A stretch of DNA of 45,509 nt from Selenomonadaceae bacterium (GTDB lineage Bacteria; Bacillota; Negativicutes; Selenomonadales; Selenomonadaceae): contig JAFRRH010000051.1 of NCBI GenBank assembly GCA_017428215.1, positions 1 through 45,509 on the forward strand, in the 5' to 3' direction. Under the pieces are notes generated by a model. It ran no database searches and was not told where the DNA came from. It saw only the letters and a list, made by a program, of their open reading frames with translations. The position numbers and the translations under genes were made by a program. Positions 25,053 to 33,921 of the stretch are shown here, piece after piece (position 1 is the stretch's first letter; every line of letters begins with the position of its first letter).

Positions 25053-26597
25053 TTAACGCAGAATTTTTATAAAGGCGTCTTGGACTTCGCGGATATAATT
25101 TGCCGAATCCATTAGCGGAGATTTTTCCATCATGCCGCGCAGATTTTTACGCAAAATTGCTAACAGTTCCCAATCGCTAGCCAACGCGACGGCTCGATTA
25201 ATATACTCGTCATAAGAATCAACCGCCAATTCGTCAAGTCCGACATTTTTTAAAATACTAAGCCCAAAGCGCGTCCCGTGTCTGTTGCCGTAAAGACTGA
25301 TAACCGGCACGCCCATATATAAAGCCTCGCAAGTGGTGACGCCGCCCGTATAAGGGAACGTGTCAAGCGCAATGTCTACGTCGTTATATTCAACAATGTG
25401 ATTATCCGTGTAAGGGCGCATTTCTACGCGATTAATGTCGAATCCAAAACTTTTCAGCCGCGCCTTAACAAAATTTCTTCCGTCGTCGTTGCTAAAAATT
25501 TGATGCTTGAGAATTAAGCGACTATTGGGCACGGCGTCCAGAATTTTTTGCCACGTAATAAAAACCGAATCCGTCATCTTGCCGAACTGATTAAAACTTC
25601 CGAACGTCACGAAATTATTTTTTATACAAGGCGGATAAGCGGCAGGCTCCATTTTCGTCGGCGGCTCGTAACAAAAATGACTGTGCGGTAACTTAATAAC
25701 TTTCTCGGTAAAATAAGATTCGTCACCTGCGCAATAAATATCTGATAAAAAATAATCGAAGCAATCAAGCCCCGTGCTGTTCATGTAACCGATACCCGAA
25801 ATTTGAACGGTGGCAGGTCGATATGCCGCAATTCGGAGCCGATTATCTACCGTGTGCCCGTCCAATTCAAATAAAATATCAATTTCATCAGCGCGAATCA
25901 ATTCAGCCGTCGCCGCGTCCGTCAAGCTATAAATGTCGTGCCAAACGTCGACGCTTGACCGAAAATAATTCGTGACCTTGTCGGGAGTTTTTACGTTAGA
26001 GTAGCAATAAACTTTGAACAAATTTTTATCGAGACCGCTCACAAGGTGCCAACCCCATGACATAACCACATGCCATTGAAAACAGCTAGACAAAAAGCCT
26101 ACCCGAATTTTTTCATGACGATAAAATTTTTTCGGGTAAGGCTCAATGTCCGATAAATATTTTTTGTATTCGTCGTAAAGCTTTTGGAAGTCAGCGGCAG
26201 AATAATTTTCTGCACTGCTCGCCGCGAAAAGTGCGTTGCTGATTTCCTCACAAGCTTTTTTATTGTCGTCCGATAAACTCGCCGATAAACAAAAGGCTTT
26301 TACTGAATCTGTCGTACGCCCAAGAGACCTGTTGACCGAACCAAAACAATTAAAAGCGTCCGCCGCCAAATCTTTATCGTCCGTCGAATTGCAATCAAGA
26401 CGCGGCAAGAATTTTTCCAGCAAAGCCAATTCTTTTATTTGTTCCCATTGGTCGCGGCGAATAAATATCTCCAATAAAAAACTTTTCTTCCAATGCGGTG
26501 CAGCTTTCTCAACTTCCTTGACGAGCTTTAACGCCGCATTAAATTTTTTTGCCCTGTATAATTTTAGTGCCTGTTCATATTTTTTTAAAATGTTCAT
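25053..26597 (-). CDS. GT41-family (SPINDLY/OGT-like) glycosyltransferase with helical repeat N-terminus
   Basis: 514 residues. About 1-150 is helical, TPR-like (LKLYRAKKFNAALKLVKEVE). The rest matches the O-GlcNAc transferase catalytic region: KIRVGFLSSCFQWHVV, DILFELDGHTVDNRL, PATVQISGIGYMNSTGLDCFDY, FGSFNQFGKMTDS, and the donor site LDTFPYTGGVTTCEALYMG. Bacterial relatives glycosylate proteins in the cytosol, and several act on flagellin. With FliB and a FliK-like gene in the window, flagellin is a reasonable but unproven target. Confidence 0.87.
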   Translation of the reverse strand: MNILKKYEQALKLYRAKKFNAALKLVKEVEKAAPHWKKSFLLEIFIRRDQWEQIKELALLEKFLPRLDCNSTDDKDLAADAFNCFGSVNRSLGRTTDSVKAFCLSASLSDDNKKACEEISNALFAASSAENYSAADFQKLYDEYKKYLSDIEPYPKKFYRHEKIRVGFLSSCFQWHVVMSWGWHLVSGLDKNLFKVYCYSNVKTPDKVTNYFRSSVDVWHDIYSLTDAATAELIRADEIDILFELDGHTVDNRLRIAAYRPATVQISGIGYMNSTGLDCFDYFLSDIYCAGDESYFTEKVIKLPHSHFCYEPPTKMEPAAYPPCIKNNFVTFGSFNQFGKMTDSVFITWQKILDAVPNSRLILKHQIFSNDDGRNFVKARLKSFGFDINRVEMRPYTDNHIVEYNDVDIALDTFPYTGGVTTCEALYMGVPVISLYGNRHGTRFGLSILKNVGLDELAVDSYDEYINRAVALASDWELLAILRKNLRGMMEKSPLMDSANYIREVQDAFIKILR

Positions 26598-26608
26598 GTC
26601 AAATTCCG

Positions 26609-27139
26609 TTAACTGTAATCCTCGTAACCGTGTCTATATCCGCCGCGTCTGTGTCTAAAATTATTGCGGTCGTCGCCCTTTCTAACGAGCCTTATCTGTA
26701 TAGCTTCCATGCGCAATTCTCTGCCTTCGGTACCGGCAATCCTTCCGTTACTTACCCAATCTTGCCAACCATAATTTTCTACATGCGCCCGATAATAAAC
26801 GTCGTAGCTGTTTGCAATACTGCCGGTAAGACGAATTCTGATAGCCTCAAGGCGTCGACCCTCGCCGACAGTGCCCGCCACAACGCCCGAATCCATCCAG
26901 CCTTCCCAACCATAATCTTGAATGTGCGCATTGTATTCAATGCCTTCAGGGCAATTTATAATAATCGCCTCAATGCGTCTGTTTTCTCCAGTCGTACCGG
27001 CAACTCGCCCCTCGCCAACGGGCGGCATCCAACCATAATCCTGGACGTGTACTTGATAACTTATACGCGGTTCAGCGAAAGCATTTTGCGTTAAAGCAAT
27101 CATCAGCAAAATCACTACGCCTAAAAATTTTTTAATCAT
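26609..27139 (-). CDS. Secreted protein with three ChW repeats
   Basis: 176 residues: signal peptide ([20 protein letters not shown]), then three tandem clostridial hydrophobic-with-conserved-Trp units at about 27-65, 68-107 and 116-155. Each has the pattern Y-x-x-H-V-x-x-Y-G-W, a central Trp or Met-Pro, G-x-x-A-G-T and RxEAI. The tail is basic and His/Tyr-rich ([15 protein letters not shown]). ChW domains are linked to cell-surface or extracellular binding in Clostridia. The ATG overlaps the smpB stop, an odd partner for an exported protein. Confidence 0.85.
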   Translation of the reverse strand: MIKKFLGVVILLMIALTQNAFAEPRISYQVHVQDYGWMPPVGEGRVAGTTGENRRIEAIIINCPEGIEYNAHIQDYGWEGWMDSGVVAGTVGEGRRLEAIRIRLTGSIANSYDVYYRAHVENYGWQDWVSNGRIAGTEGRELRMEAIQIRLVRKGDDRNNFRHRRGGYRHGYEDYS

Positions 27140-27600
27140 CTTGACCGCTCCTTTAATGCTCGTTCAATGTCGCGTTGGGCGGATTTTTCGTGCAAGGCGG
27201 CGCGTTTGTCGTAATTGTGTTTGCCGCTCGCCAATGCCAGCTCCAACTTTGCTCGACCTTTTTTAAAGTAAATCTTCAGCGGAACCAACGTAAAACCCTT
27301 CTCACGAGTTTTGCCGAAGAGTTTTAAAATTTCGCGCTTGTGCAGAAGCAACCGACGACGACGCAACGGATCATGATTAAAAATATTTCCCTGCTCGTAA
27401 GGGCTTATGTGTAGGTGCTCGATAAAAACTTCGCCGTCCTTGACTTCGGCATAACTGTCGCGCAGATTAGCCTTGCCCGCCCGCAAGCTCTTAACTTCAG
27501 TGCCCTTGAGTTCAATGCCCGCCTCGTATGTCTCGTGAATAAAATAGTCGTGGCGTGCTTTACGATTTTCGCACGCAATTTTTATCTCCTCTTTAATCAT
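27136..27600 (-). CDS. smpB: SsrA-binding protein SmpB
   Basis: tmRNA partner for rescue of stalled ribosomes. 154 residues with [39 protein letters not shown], and the basic C-terminal tail ([24 protein letters not shown]) that enters the decoding channel. AAGGTG precedes ATG 27598-27600. The tmRNA gene itself is not in the window. Confidence 0.95.
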   Translation of the reverse strand: MIKEEIKIACENRKARHDYFIHETYEAGIELKGTEVKSLRAGKANLRDSYAEVKDGEVFIEHLHISPYEQGNIFNHDPLRRRRLLLHKREILKLFGKTREKGFTLVPLKIYFKKGRAKLELALASGKHNYDKRAALHEKSAQRDIERALKERSR

Positions 27601-27612
27601 ATATGAATCACC

Positions 27613-28593
27613 TTACTTGCAAATTGTTCGTATACACATAAGATAAGCTTCGGCAAGCAAGCGCAAGTTTGCATTTGATTTTAAACGCTTGTGATATTCT
27701 GCGCCCGCCTCTATCATCGAAAAAATTTTTCGTTCAGGAATTTTTATTTTGCTTAAGCGCGGCATGAGGTCTGAATTATACGGCTCCAATATTTCGGTAA
27801 AACAAATATCGCGCAAAATTTTTTGTACATGCGTCAAGAAGTCTGCAAACTTATCACGCGACCAATCCGACATTTCCGCGCCCTTTTTAAAAATTTCTTC
27901 GTTTGAAAGTTCTGCGCGGCAAATTTTTTCTAAAGTGTCGAGTGCCGCCTCGCGAAGTTGTGCGCCGCCCGAATCTTTTAACTTTAATGCACGTCCAAAA
28001 CTTCCGTCTGCAATTACCGATAATCGTTCCGCCTCTTGAATATCGACGCCTTGAGATATGAGCGCGTCCCGAATCTGCGCGGGCTTGAGTTTGTCAAAAT
28101 GTATCGTCATACACCGAGAGCGAATTGTCATTAAAAGACTTGAGCGACTTGCCGTCAACAGGATAAAAATTGTTTGGCTCGGCGGCTCCTCAATAGTTTT
28201 TAGCAGACAATTTGCCGCCGCGTTATTCATCAGTTCCGCGCCGTCAATTATAACCACGCGCCGCGCTGAATTTATCGGTCGCAAGGACGCTTCGGATTGC
28301 ATTTCGCGTATCTGTCCGATTTTTATATTTCGTGTAGTTTTAGTTGCCTCCGCCTCGACGACATAAAAATCTGGATGACTTCTCGCCGCGACGAGATGAC
28401 AACTTTCACAAACGCCGCAAGGAGAACCGTCAATAGGATTTTCACAAAGCAGAGCCGCCGCGCAGATTTCCGCCGCTAATCTTTTGCCGACGCCTTCCTC
28501 GCCCGAAAATATTACCGCGTGTGGAAATTTTCCCTGCGCGATATTTTTTTGCAGATAAGCAAGCGTCGCCTCATTGCCAATTAAATTTTTCAT
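27613..28593 (-). CDS. holB: DNA polymerase III delta' subunit
   Basis: Clamp-loader subunit. 326 residues. Walker A GEEGVGKR, zinc module CENPIDGSPCGVCESC, Walker B-like VVIIDGAELMN, and the sensor segment RSSLLMTIRSRCMTIHF. The clear start is ATG 28591-28593 overlapping the yaaR stop (TGATG), though GTG 28594 is possible. The yaaR-holB order is typical of Firmicutes. Confidence 0.93.
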   Translation of the reverse strand: MKNLIGNEATLAYLQKNIAQGKFPHAVIFSGEEGVGKRLAAEICAAALLCENPIDGSPCGVCESCHLVAARSHPDFYVVEAEATKTTRNIKIGQIREMQSEASLRPINSARRVVIIDGAELMNNAAANCLLKTIEEPPSQTIFILLTASRSSLLMTIRSRCMTIHFDKLKPAQIRDALISQGVDIQEAERLSVIADGSFGRALKLKDSGGAQLREAALDTLEKICRAELSNEEIFKKGAEMSDWSRDKFADFLTHVQKILRDICFTEILEPYNSDLMPRLSKIKIPERKIFSMIEAGAEYHKRLKSNANLRLLAEAYLMCIRTICK

Positions 28594-29048
28594 CACATGT
28601 ACAAATCGACGAGCATACCGCGAATTGCATCATGCGCCGCGATAACGTCAAGTGTATCCGAATGTCCGAGCCGAATTTTTTCCGCCATATCCTCAAGCTT
28701 GCGGTCGATTTTCCGCACAGTCGTATAAACGCGCTGACGTCCCATTCTGTCCCAACCTGCCGACGTGTGGACTTCATACATATTGCTGACCGCCGCCCCG
28801 ACGAAATTTTTTATCAGCGTGCGATATTCCTTGAGTTCCTCGTAAGTTGGTGTCTTGCTGAGCCGTGCCGCCTGGTCGTCAATCTTTTTGAGCATTGCCT
28901 CCATTTCTTCATGAGAGACGCCTTCCGATTGTTGCTCCATTAGCTCCGTCTCGAAACTCAATTCTTTGTCGCGCAGATGTTCGCCGCCGCCCCTCAACAA
29001 TTCAAACGGCGACGCGGGCATTCCGGTATTGCTAATTTTTACTGGCAT
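28593..29048 (-). CDS. yaaR: YaaR-family (DUF327) protein
   Basis: 151 residues, soluble and helical, with the family core GGEHLRDKELSFETELMEQQ, YEELKEYRTLIKNFVGAAV, and the C-terminal LDVIAAHDAIRGMLVDLYM. Function unknown; it sits next to holB in many Firmicutes. GAGGTG lies eight bases before ATG 29048, with its own promoter upstream. Confidence 0.9.
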   Translation of the reverse strand: MPVKISNTGMPASPFELLRGGGEHLRDKELSFETELMEQQSEGVSHEEMEAMLKKIDDQAARLSKTPTYEELKEYRTLIKNFVGAAVSNMYEVHTSAGWDRMGRQRVYTTVRKIDRKLEDMAEKIRLGHSDTLDVIAAHDAIRGMLVDLYM

Positions 29049-29077
29049 TTTTTTTCACCTCAAAAAATTTTTAATTC

Positions 29078-29106
29078 ATTGTATATTATTTTGCCGCCAT
29101 TGTCCA
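29078..29106 (-). promoter_or_regulatory. Promoter for yaaR-holB-smpB operon
   Basis: On the minus strand TGGACA (29101-29106), a 17-base spacer and TACAAT (29078-29083), 29 bases before the yaaR start codon. Confidence 0.55.
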
Positions 29107-29114
29107 TAAACGGA

Positions 29115-29151
29115 AGAGGAGACTGCCGATTGATAATCAGCAATCTCCTCT
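29115..29151. repeat. Long hairpin between 6S RNA and the yaaR promoter
   Basis: AGAGGAGA (29115-29122) pairs with TCTCCTCT (29144-29151), with further pairing inside. A second TCTCCTCT at 29173-29180, within the 6S RNA 3' part, can compete for the same partner. No T-run follows, so a simple terminator is unlikely. Confidence 0.6.
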
Positions 29152-29344
29152 AAAAAAGGCTCCGAAATGCCGTCTCCTCTGAATGTCTAAACCTGCTTAC
29201 TCGCAGGTGGGTTCCTTAAGCTCGGTCTCTGTTACTTATTGCTGTGAATAATTCTCCATCTTCCGAATTCAATTCAGGTTCCCTAAAATTTATGTAGGTT
29301 AGACATTATCTGATTCCTCGAACATTCAAGATCATTCCTTCTTC
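29152..29344 (-). ncRNA. ssrS: 6S RNA
   Basis: About 193 nt, the size of 6S RNA, which binds the housekeeping RNA polymerase. The 5' part GAATGTTCGAGG and the 3' part GACGGCATTTCGGAG closely resemble the E. coli closing-stem segments GAGATGTTCGC and GGCGGCATCTCGGAG. AATGTCTAACC (5') pairs with GGTTTAGACATT (3'), leaving a large central region with a small ACCTGC-GCAGGT hairpin as in 6S folds. A strong promoter lies directly upstream and a TTTTTT run ends it. There is no open reading frame. Confidence 0.88.
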
Positions 29345-29350
29345 GCGAAA

Positions 29351-29379
29351 ATAATAGCACGAAAAATTTTTAATTACAA
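29351..29379 (-). promoter_or_regulatory. Promoter of 6S RNA
   Basis: TTGTAA (29374-29379), 17-base spacer, TATTAT (29351-29356) with TGC before it (extended -10). The start is near 29344. Confidence 0.7.
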
Positions 29380-29393
29380 GTCTTGACAAGCCA

Positions 29394-30560
29394 TTATCGA
29401 TAAGATTTTTTGTAGATGTTAAGCATATCCTCATCACTCAAGGCAACGGGATCGAATTGCAGGAGGAATCCCATTGCGTCGCGAGTATTTTGAACCATTT
29501 TAGGGAACTCGTCAGGCGTTATGCCGTAATCGCTCATTTTTAAATTGTCTACGCCGCAAGCCGTCTGCATTTCCTTTAGGGCGTCGATAAAATCTTCTGG
29601 CTTATCGGCATTGACTTTTCCCATTGCCCGCGCCATGTCGATAAATTTTTCGTCGCAAGCGTGTTTTTCCACAAAGTGCGAGAAGTAAGCAACCGAAATC
29701 ATAATCAAGCCTGCGCCGTGCGGCAATTCGGAATGATACGCGCTCAAGGCATGTTCGAGAGAATGTTCAGCCGTGCAAGCGCAAACGTCCATTGAAAAGC
29801 CGCCGAGCGTATTAGCAAAGGCAACTTCCGTGCGAGCCTCAAGATTTTTTCCGTCATTAACGGCAATCGGCAAGTACTTCGCGAGCTTTGCAATCGCAGT
29901 AAGTTCAATCATAGCCGACGCCTCGTTACAAACGTTGGAAATGTAACCTTCAGCGTTGTGGAAAAATGCGTCGAAGCCTTGATAAGCCGTAAAATGTTTG
30001 GGAACTGTCAGCATATAAAGCGGATCAACAATCGCCAAATCGGGATAGCTACCGAAAAATGCAGTCTTCTCGTTGGTTGCAGGATTGGTTATAACTGCGC
30101 CCGCGTCAACTTCGGAGCCGGTACCCGCGCTTGTCGTTATCGCAATGTAGGGAAGAGCTTTTTCCGTCAAAGGTTGCTTGCCGCCCGTGCCAAACAGGAT
30201 AAAGTCCCAAACTTTGCCTGTCTTCTGCGGAATCACCGACGCAATCGCTTTTGCCGCGTCTAAAACCGAGCCGCCGCCCAATCCTACGACAAAATCGCAA
30301 TTATTTTCGCGCCCGAAGTCCACGCCCTCTTGAACAGTCGGTTCAGTCGGATTAGCTTGAATCTTGTTGAAAACAACGAAGTCCGCGCCCCAAGCTTTAA
30401 GTTCCTCTTGAAGTTTATCGAGACTGCCATTAGTTTTCGTCGAGCGTCCGTTGGAAATGACGATTAAAGCCTTCTTGCCGAGCGGTGCCTCTTTATGAAG
30501 TTCGCCGAGCTTGCCCGCGCCAAATAAAATTTTTGTCGGGATATGCCATACAAATGCCAT
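29394..30560 (-). CDS. Iron-containing alcohol dehydrogenase
   Basis: Group III NAD(P)-dependent dehydrogenase, probably of primary alcohols or butanol-type substrates. 388 residues. The nucleotide site is GLGGGSVLDAAKAIA, then TTSAGTGSEVD. Iron ligands are expected in GFDAFFHNAEGYIS (Asp, His) and HSLEHALSAYHSELPHGAG (two His). AGGAG precedes ATG 30558-30560. Located upstream of the 6S RNA on the same strand and separate from it by the 6S promoter. The exact substrate is not determinable. Confidence 0.93.
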   Translation of the reverse strand: MAFVWHIPTKILFGAGKLGELHKEAPLGKKALIVISNGRSTKTNGSLDKLQEELKAWGADFVVFNKIQANPTEPTVQEGVDFGRENNCDFVVGLGGGSVLDAAKAIASVIPQKTGKVWDFILFGTGGKQPLTEKALPYIAITTSAGTGSEVDAGAVITNPATNEKTAFFGSYPDLAIVDPLYMLTVPKHFTAYQGFDAFFHNAEGYISNVCNEASAMIELTAIAKLAKYLPIAVNDGKNLEARTEVAFANTLGGFSMDVCACTAEHSLEHALSAYHSELPHGAGLIMISVAYFSHFVEKHACDEKFIDMARAMGKVNADKPEDFIDALKEMQTACGVDNLKMSDYGITPDEFPKMVQNTRDAMGFLLQFDPVALSDEDMLNIYKKSYR

Positions 30561-30647
30561 TCAAATCACTCTCCTAAAAATTTTCGTGGTGATTATAACA
30601 TATTGAGCCGACTTTAACGCAAGAACTTTTTATCGCGCCGTTTTATA

Positions 30648-30676
30648 TTGCCAAAGCTCTGTTGCTGTGCTATCAT
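30648..30676 (+). promoter_or_regulatory. Promoter of trpE operon
   Basis: TTGCCA (30648-30653), 17 bases, TATCAT (30671-30676) with TGC before it. Only 27 bases separate it from ATG 30704, so there is no room for a T-box or trp attenuator leader. Confidence 0.65.
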
Positions 30677-30703
30677 GAAAAAAATCTATATAGGAGGTTT
30701 TAG

Positions 30704-32200
30704 ATGTTGAAAATTTCTCCTACACTTGAAGAGTTTCAAAACTTCGCGCAAAGTTCAAACTTAATCGCCGTGACTGCCGAGATAAATACCGATTTGGATA
30801 CGCCCGTATCAATTTTTTATAAACTCGTCGATAAGAGGCGCGGCTTTATCCTCGAATCGGTTGACACTACTCAGCAGGCTTTTGGGCGATTTTCTTTTAT
30901 CGGCGCGGAACCGTTCGTTGAGTTGCAAGTTTTTAAGTCAAAGCTGATGATTCGCGACGGCGACTTGATGAAATGCATTGACGGCGAACCTGTCAGCGCG
31001 ATTAAAAAGTTCATGAGCCGTTATAAGCCCGCCGCTTTGGATAAAAATTTGCCGCTCGCTAATGGTGGTATGGTCGGCTATTTTAATTTTGAAGTCGCCG
31101 CAACGTTCGATAGAATTCGCGGTTTGGAACTCGACGACGAAGAACTTTTAGGGCAGTTTATGATTTGCCGCGTGATGATTGTTCTCGACGCCCTGAAAAA
31201 TTCTGCGCGGCTGATTTATATCGTCGACGTTAAAGATAAAAATTTACCCGAACTCTACAAAGAAATTTCCACGCGCATGAACGAATTAGCAAATAAAATC
31301 TCTGCGCCGCTCAAAATTTCTACGCCTAAAAAAATTCCACACGAACCGATTAATTTTATGGAAAAATACGGCGACGCTCCGCCTGAAGTTTTATCGGCTA
31401 TTGAACGCGCTAAGGAATATATTTTCGCTGGCGATATTTTTCAAGTTGTGCCGTCTAAGCAATTCAAAGCGAAAATTTCTAAGCCCGCGTTCCTCTTCTA
31501 TCGTAAGCTTAGGCAAGTCAATCCGTCGCCTTACATGTTCTATCTGAATTTCGGTAGCGTGAAACTCGTTGGAGCCTCGCCCGAAATGTTGGTTAAAGTT
31601 GCCGGTAAAAAAGTTTTCACATATCCGATAGCCGGCACTCGTCGACGCGGCATAAATTCCGACGAAGATAAAATTCTTGCCGCCGATTTAAAAGCCGATG
31701 TTAAAGAAAATGCCGAACACTCAATGCTTGTAGACCTCGCGCGAAACGACCTGGGCAGAATCTGCGCGGCTGGCTCCGTTAAAGTCGAAAAGCTCCGCGA
31801 AGTCGAATACTTTAGCCACGTTATGCATATGGTTTCGAGTGTCGTCGGAACTCTTAAAGAAAATTTCACGCCGATTGACGTTTTGAAGGCGACTTTCCCC
31901 GCCGGAACTGTTAGCGGTGCTCCTAAACTTCGCGCAATGGAAATTATTCACGAGCTTGAACCCGTTCGCCGAAAATCTTACGCGGGCACGGTCGGCTACA
32001 TGGATTTTTGCGGAAATATGGACATGTGCATAACTTTGCGCACGTTGCGGATTGAAAACGACGTTAACGCGGTGATTCAGACGGGCGCGGGCATTGTCGC
32101 CGATTCTATTCCGCTAAACGAGTACCGCGAATTTTTGCAAAAGGCTAAAGCTCTCTTTGAAGTCGTCGAGGAGGTCGAAAATAATGATTCTCCTGCTTGA
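30704..32200 (+). CDS. trpE: Anthranilate synthase component I
   Basis: Makes anthranilate from chorismate with ammonia or the TrpG amide. 498 residues. The tryptophan feedback site FILESVD is present. The chorismate-binding domain has AKEYIFAGDIFQVVPSKQF, PSPYMFYLNFG, PIAGTRRRG, and DLARNDLGR, FPAGTVSGAPK, and GAGIVADS near the C-terminus. The last 17 bases overlap trpG. The other trp genes are not in the window, so para-aminobenzoate synthase cannot be fully ruled out, but the feedback motif favours TrpE. Confidence 0.94.
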   Translation: MLKISPTLEEFQNFAQSSNLIAVTAEINTDLDTPVSIFYKLVDKRRGFILESVDTTQQAFGRFSFIGAEPFVELQVFKSKLMIRDGDLMKCIDGEPVSAIKKFMSRYKPAALDKNLPLANGGMVGYFNFEVAATFDRIRGLELDDEELLGQFMICRVMIVLDALKNSARLIYIVDVKDKNLPELYKEISTRMNELANKISAPLKISTPKKIPHEPINFMEKYGDAPPEVLSAIERAKEYIFAGDIFQVVPSKQFKAKISKPAFLFYRKLRQVNPSPYMFYLNFGSVKLVGASPEMLVKVAGKKVFTYPIAGTRRRGINSDEDKILAADLKADVKENAEHSMLVDLARNDLGRICAAGSVKVEKLREVEYFSHVMHMVSSVVGTLKENFTPIDVLKATFPAGTVSGAPKLRAMEIIHELEPVRRKSYAGTVGYMDFCGNMDMCITLRTLRIENDVNAVIQTGAGIVADSIPLNEYREFLQKAKALFEVVEEVENNDSPA

Positions 32201-32750
32201 TAACTACGATTCGTTTACATACAACGTTTATCAGCTGTTGTCGGAATTGGGCGCGGCGGTTGAAGTCGTTCGCAATGATAAAATTTCCGTCGACGAGGTA
32301 AAAAATTTTTCTGCCGTGATAATTTCGCCGGGACCGGGCGTACCGAGCGACGCGGGCATTTCCGAGCAAATTATTTCTGAACTTAAGGGCGAATTGCCGA
32401 TTTTGGGAATTTGTTTAGGACATCAAGCGATTGGCGAAGTTTTCGGCGGCAAAATTATTCGCGCTAAAGAAATCGTTCACGGCAAAACGTCACGGCTTAA
32501 ACACAACGGCAAGGGAATTTATCACGGACTTGAACAGGGCGTTGAAGTCGGGCGTTATCATTCGCTGATTATCGAGCGTGAAACTTTGCCCGATTGTTTA
32601 GAAATTACTTCCGAACTTGACGACGGAACGATTATGGGCGTCCGACATAAAAATTTCGATGTAGAAGGAATTCAATTCCACCCCGAATCAATCTTGACGC
32701 CGAGCGGTAGAATTATGATGAAAAATTTTTTAGGGAGGCTATCACAATGA
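32184..32750 (+). CDS. trpG: Anthranilate synthase component II (glutamine amidotransferase)
   Basis: Delivers ammonia from glutamine to TrpE. 188 residues; class I amidotransferase with catalytic Cys in GICLGHQ, oxyanion ISPGPG and the His/Glu pair in FHPES. ATG 32184 follows GAGGAGG; the longer frame starts inside trpE. May also serve folate synthesis (PabA), as single amphibolic enzymes do in some Firmicutes. The stop overlaps the next ATG. Confidence 0.94.
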   Translation: MILLLDNYDSFTYNVYQLLSELGAAVEVVRNDKISVDEVKNFSAVIISPGPGVPSDAGISEQIISELKGELPILGICLGHQAIGEVFGGKIIRAKEIVHGKTSRLKHNGKGIYHGLEQGVEVGRYHSLIIERETLPDCLEITSELDDGTIMGVRHKNFDVEGIQFHPESILTPSGRIMMKNFLGRLSQ

Positions 32751-33169
32751 AAATTATGTTTGTGTGCAGTGGAAATACGGGACGTTCGCCTATGGCGCAG
32801 TTCATCATGAAAAAATTAATCGCGGACGCGGGCTTGAGCGATAAAATTTCCGTTTCGAGCGCGGCAAGTAAACCGACTGACGGCGGAACTTTACATCAAG
32901 GCATTGCCGCTAAACTTGGCTTTGAAAAAATTCCGTTCGGTGAACACATCGCCCGTACAATTACGCCCGAAGACTACGCGGAAAATGATTTTATAATTTG
33001 CATGGACGCGGGCAACGTTGAGCAAGTCAAAGAGATTGTTGGCGGCGACCCCGACGAGAAAATTTATATGCTCCTCGACGAGGATATTCCTTGGGACAAA
33101 AACGGATTCGCCAAAACTTACGATGACATTCTGCGCGGTTGCAAAGCTCTACTTGAAAAAATTGCTTAA
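32747..33169 (+). CDS. Low-molecular-weight protein tyrosine phosphatase-like protein
   Basis: 140 residues. The P-loop is C7-S-G-N-T-G-R13-S, the CX5R core of LMW-PTPs, but the usual second cysteine (CxGNxCR) is Gly. The general-acid DP pair is not obvious; an IPWDKNG and YDDI region stands at that place. It may be a protein arginine or tyrosine phosphatase or a related regulatory protein. Starts on an ATG overlapping the trpG stop and ends 4 bases into the end of hisF (tail-to-tail overlap). Confidence 0.83.
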   Translation: MKIMFVCSGNTGRSPMAQFIMKKLIADAGLSDKISVSSAASKPTDGGTLHQGIAAKLGFEKIPFGEHIARTITPEDYAENDFIICMDAGNVEQVKEIVGGDPDEKIYMLLDEDIPWDKNGFAKTYDDILRGCKALLEKIA

Positions 33170-33921
33170 AAGCGAACTTCGACGCCGCGCCCTTGCAAAT
33201 ATTCTTTGACTTGACGGATTGTATATTTGCCGTAATGGAAAACCGACGCCGCCAAAACTGCGTCCGCTTTGCCGTCAACTAACACGTCATAAAAATGTGC
33301 AAGATCGCCCGCGCCGCCCGAAGCAATGACGGGAACATTAACCGCCTCGCTAACTGCGCGGGTAAGTTCAATATCGTAGCCGTCTTTGGTGCCGTCGGCG
33401 TCCATACTAGTTAGAAGAATTTCACCGGCTCCAAGCGCGACGCCCTTTTTAACCCACTCTAAGCAGTCAATCCCAGTGGGAGTGCGTCCGCCGTTTACGT
33501 AAATTTCCCAACCACTATCCGAACGTTTAGCATCGACAGCCAGAACTATACACTGACTGCCGAATTTTTTTGCGCCGTCGCTGATTAGTTGAGGATTTTT
33601 AACTGCCGCGCTATTGACGGAAATTTTATCCGCGCCCGCCGCCAACATTACGCGCATATCTTCAACCGTGCGCATACCGCCGCCGACCGTAAACGGAATA
33701 AAAACTTGCGACGCACAATTTTTAGCGACTTCAACCATAGTGCCGCGCCCTTCGTGCGAGGCAGTTATATCTAAGAAAACTAATTCGTCCGCCCGCTCCA
33801 AGTCGTAGCGTTTAGCAAGCTCAACAGGATCTCCGGCGTCGCGCAAGCCAATAAAATTCGTGCCCTTGACTACACGTCCCGCTTTAACGTCTAAGCAGGG
33901 AATAATTCTTTTCGTAAGCAT
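33166..33921 (-). CDS. hisF: Imidazole glycerol phosphate synthase cyclase subunit
   Basis: TIM-barrel cyclase of histidine synthesis that joins ammonia from HisH to PRFAR. 251 residues. Catalytic Asp in [15 protein letters not shown] and Asp in [13 protein letters not shown]; phosphate-binding GGGMRT and ASGGAGD. GGAGG precedes ATG 33919-33921. Abuts hisA with no gap. The HisH partner is outside the window. Confidence 0.96.
   Translation of the reverse strand: MLTKRIIPCLDVKAGRVVKGTNFIGLRDAGDPVELAKRYDLERADELVFLDITASHEGRGTMVEVAKNCASQVFIPFTVGGGMRTVEDMRVMLAAGADKISVNSAAVKNPQLISDGAKKFGSQCIVLAVDAKRSDSGWEIYVNGGRTPTGIDCLEWVKKGVALGAGEILLTSMDADGTKDGYDIELTRAVSEAVNVPVIASGGAGDLAHFYDVLVDGKADAVLAASVFHYGKYTIRQVKEYLQGRGVEVRF

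Noticed and set aside
29152..29344. T-box or other riboswitch leader of yaaR
   Set aside because: No T-box sequence or known aptamer. The promoter, length, end segments and T-run fit 6S RNA, and yaaR has its own promoter downstream of it.
30561..30703. trp attenuator or T-box before trpE
   Set aside because: The predicted transcript leader is only about 20 bases long.
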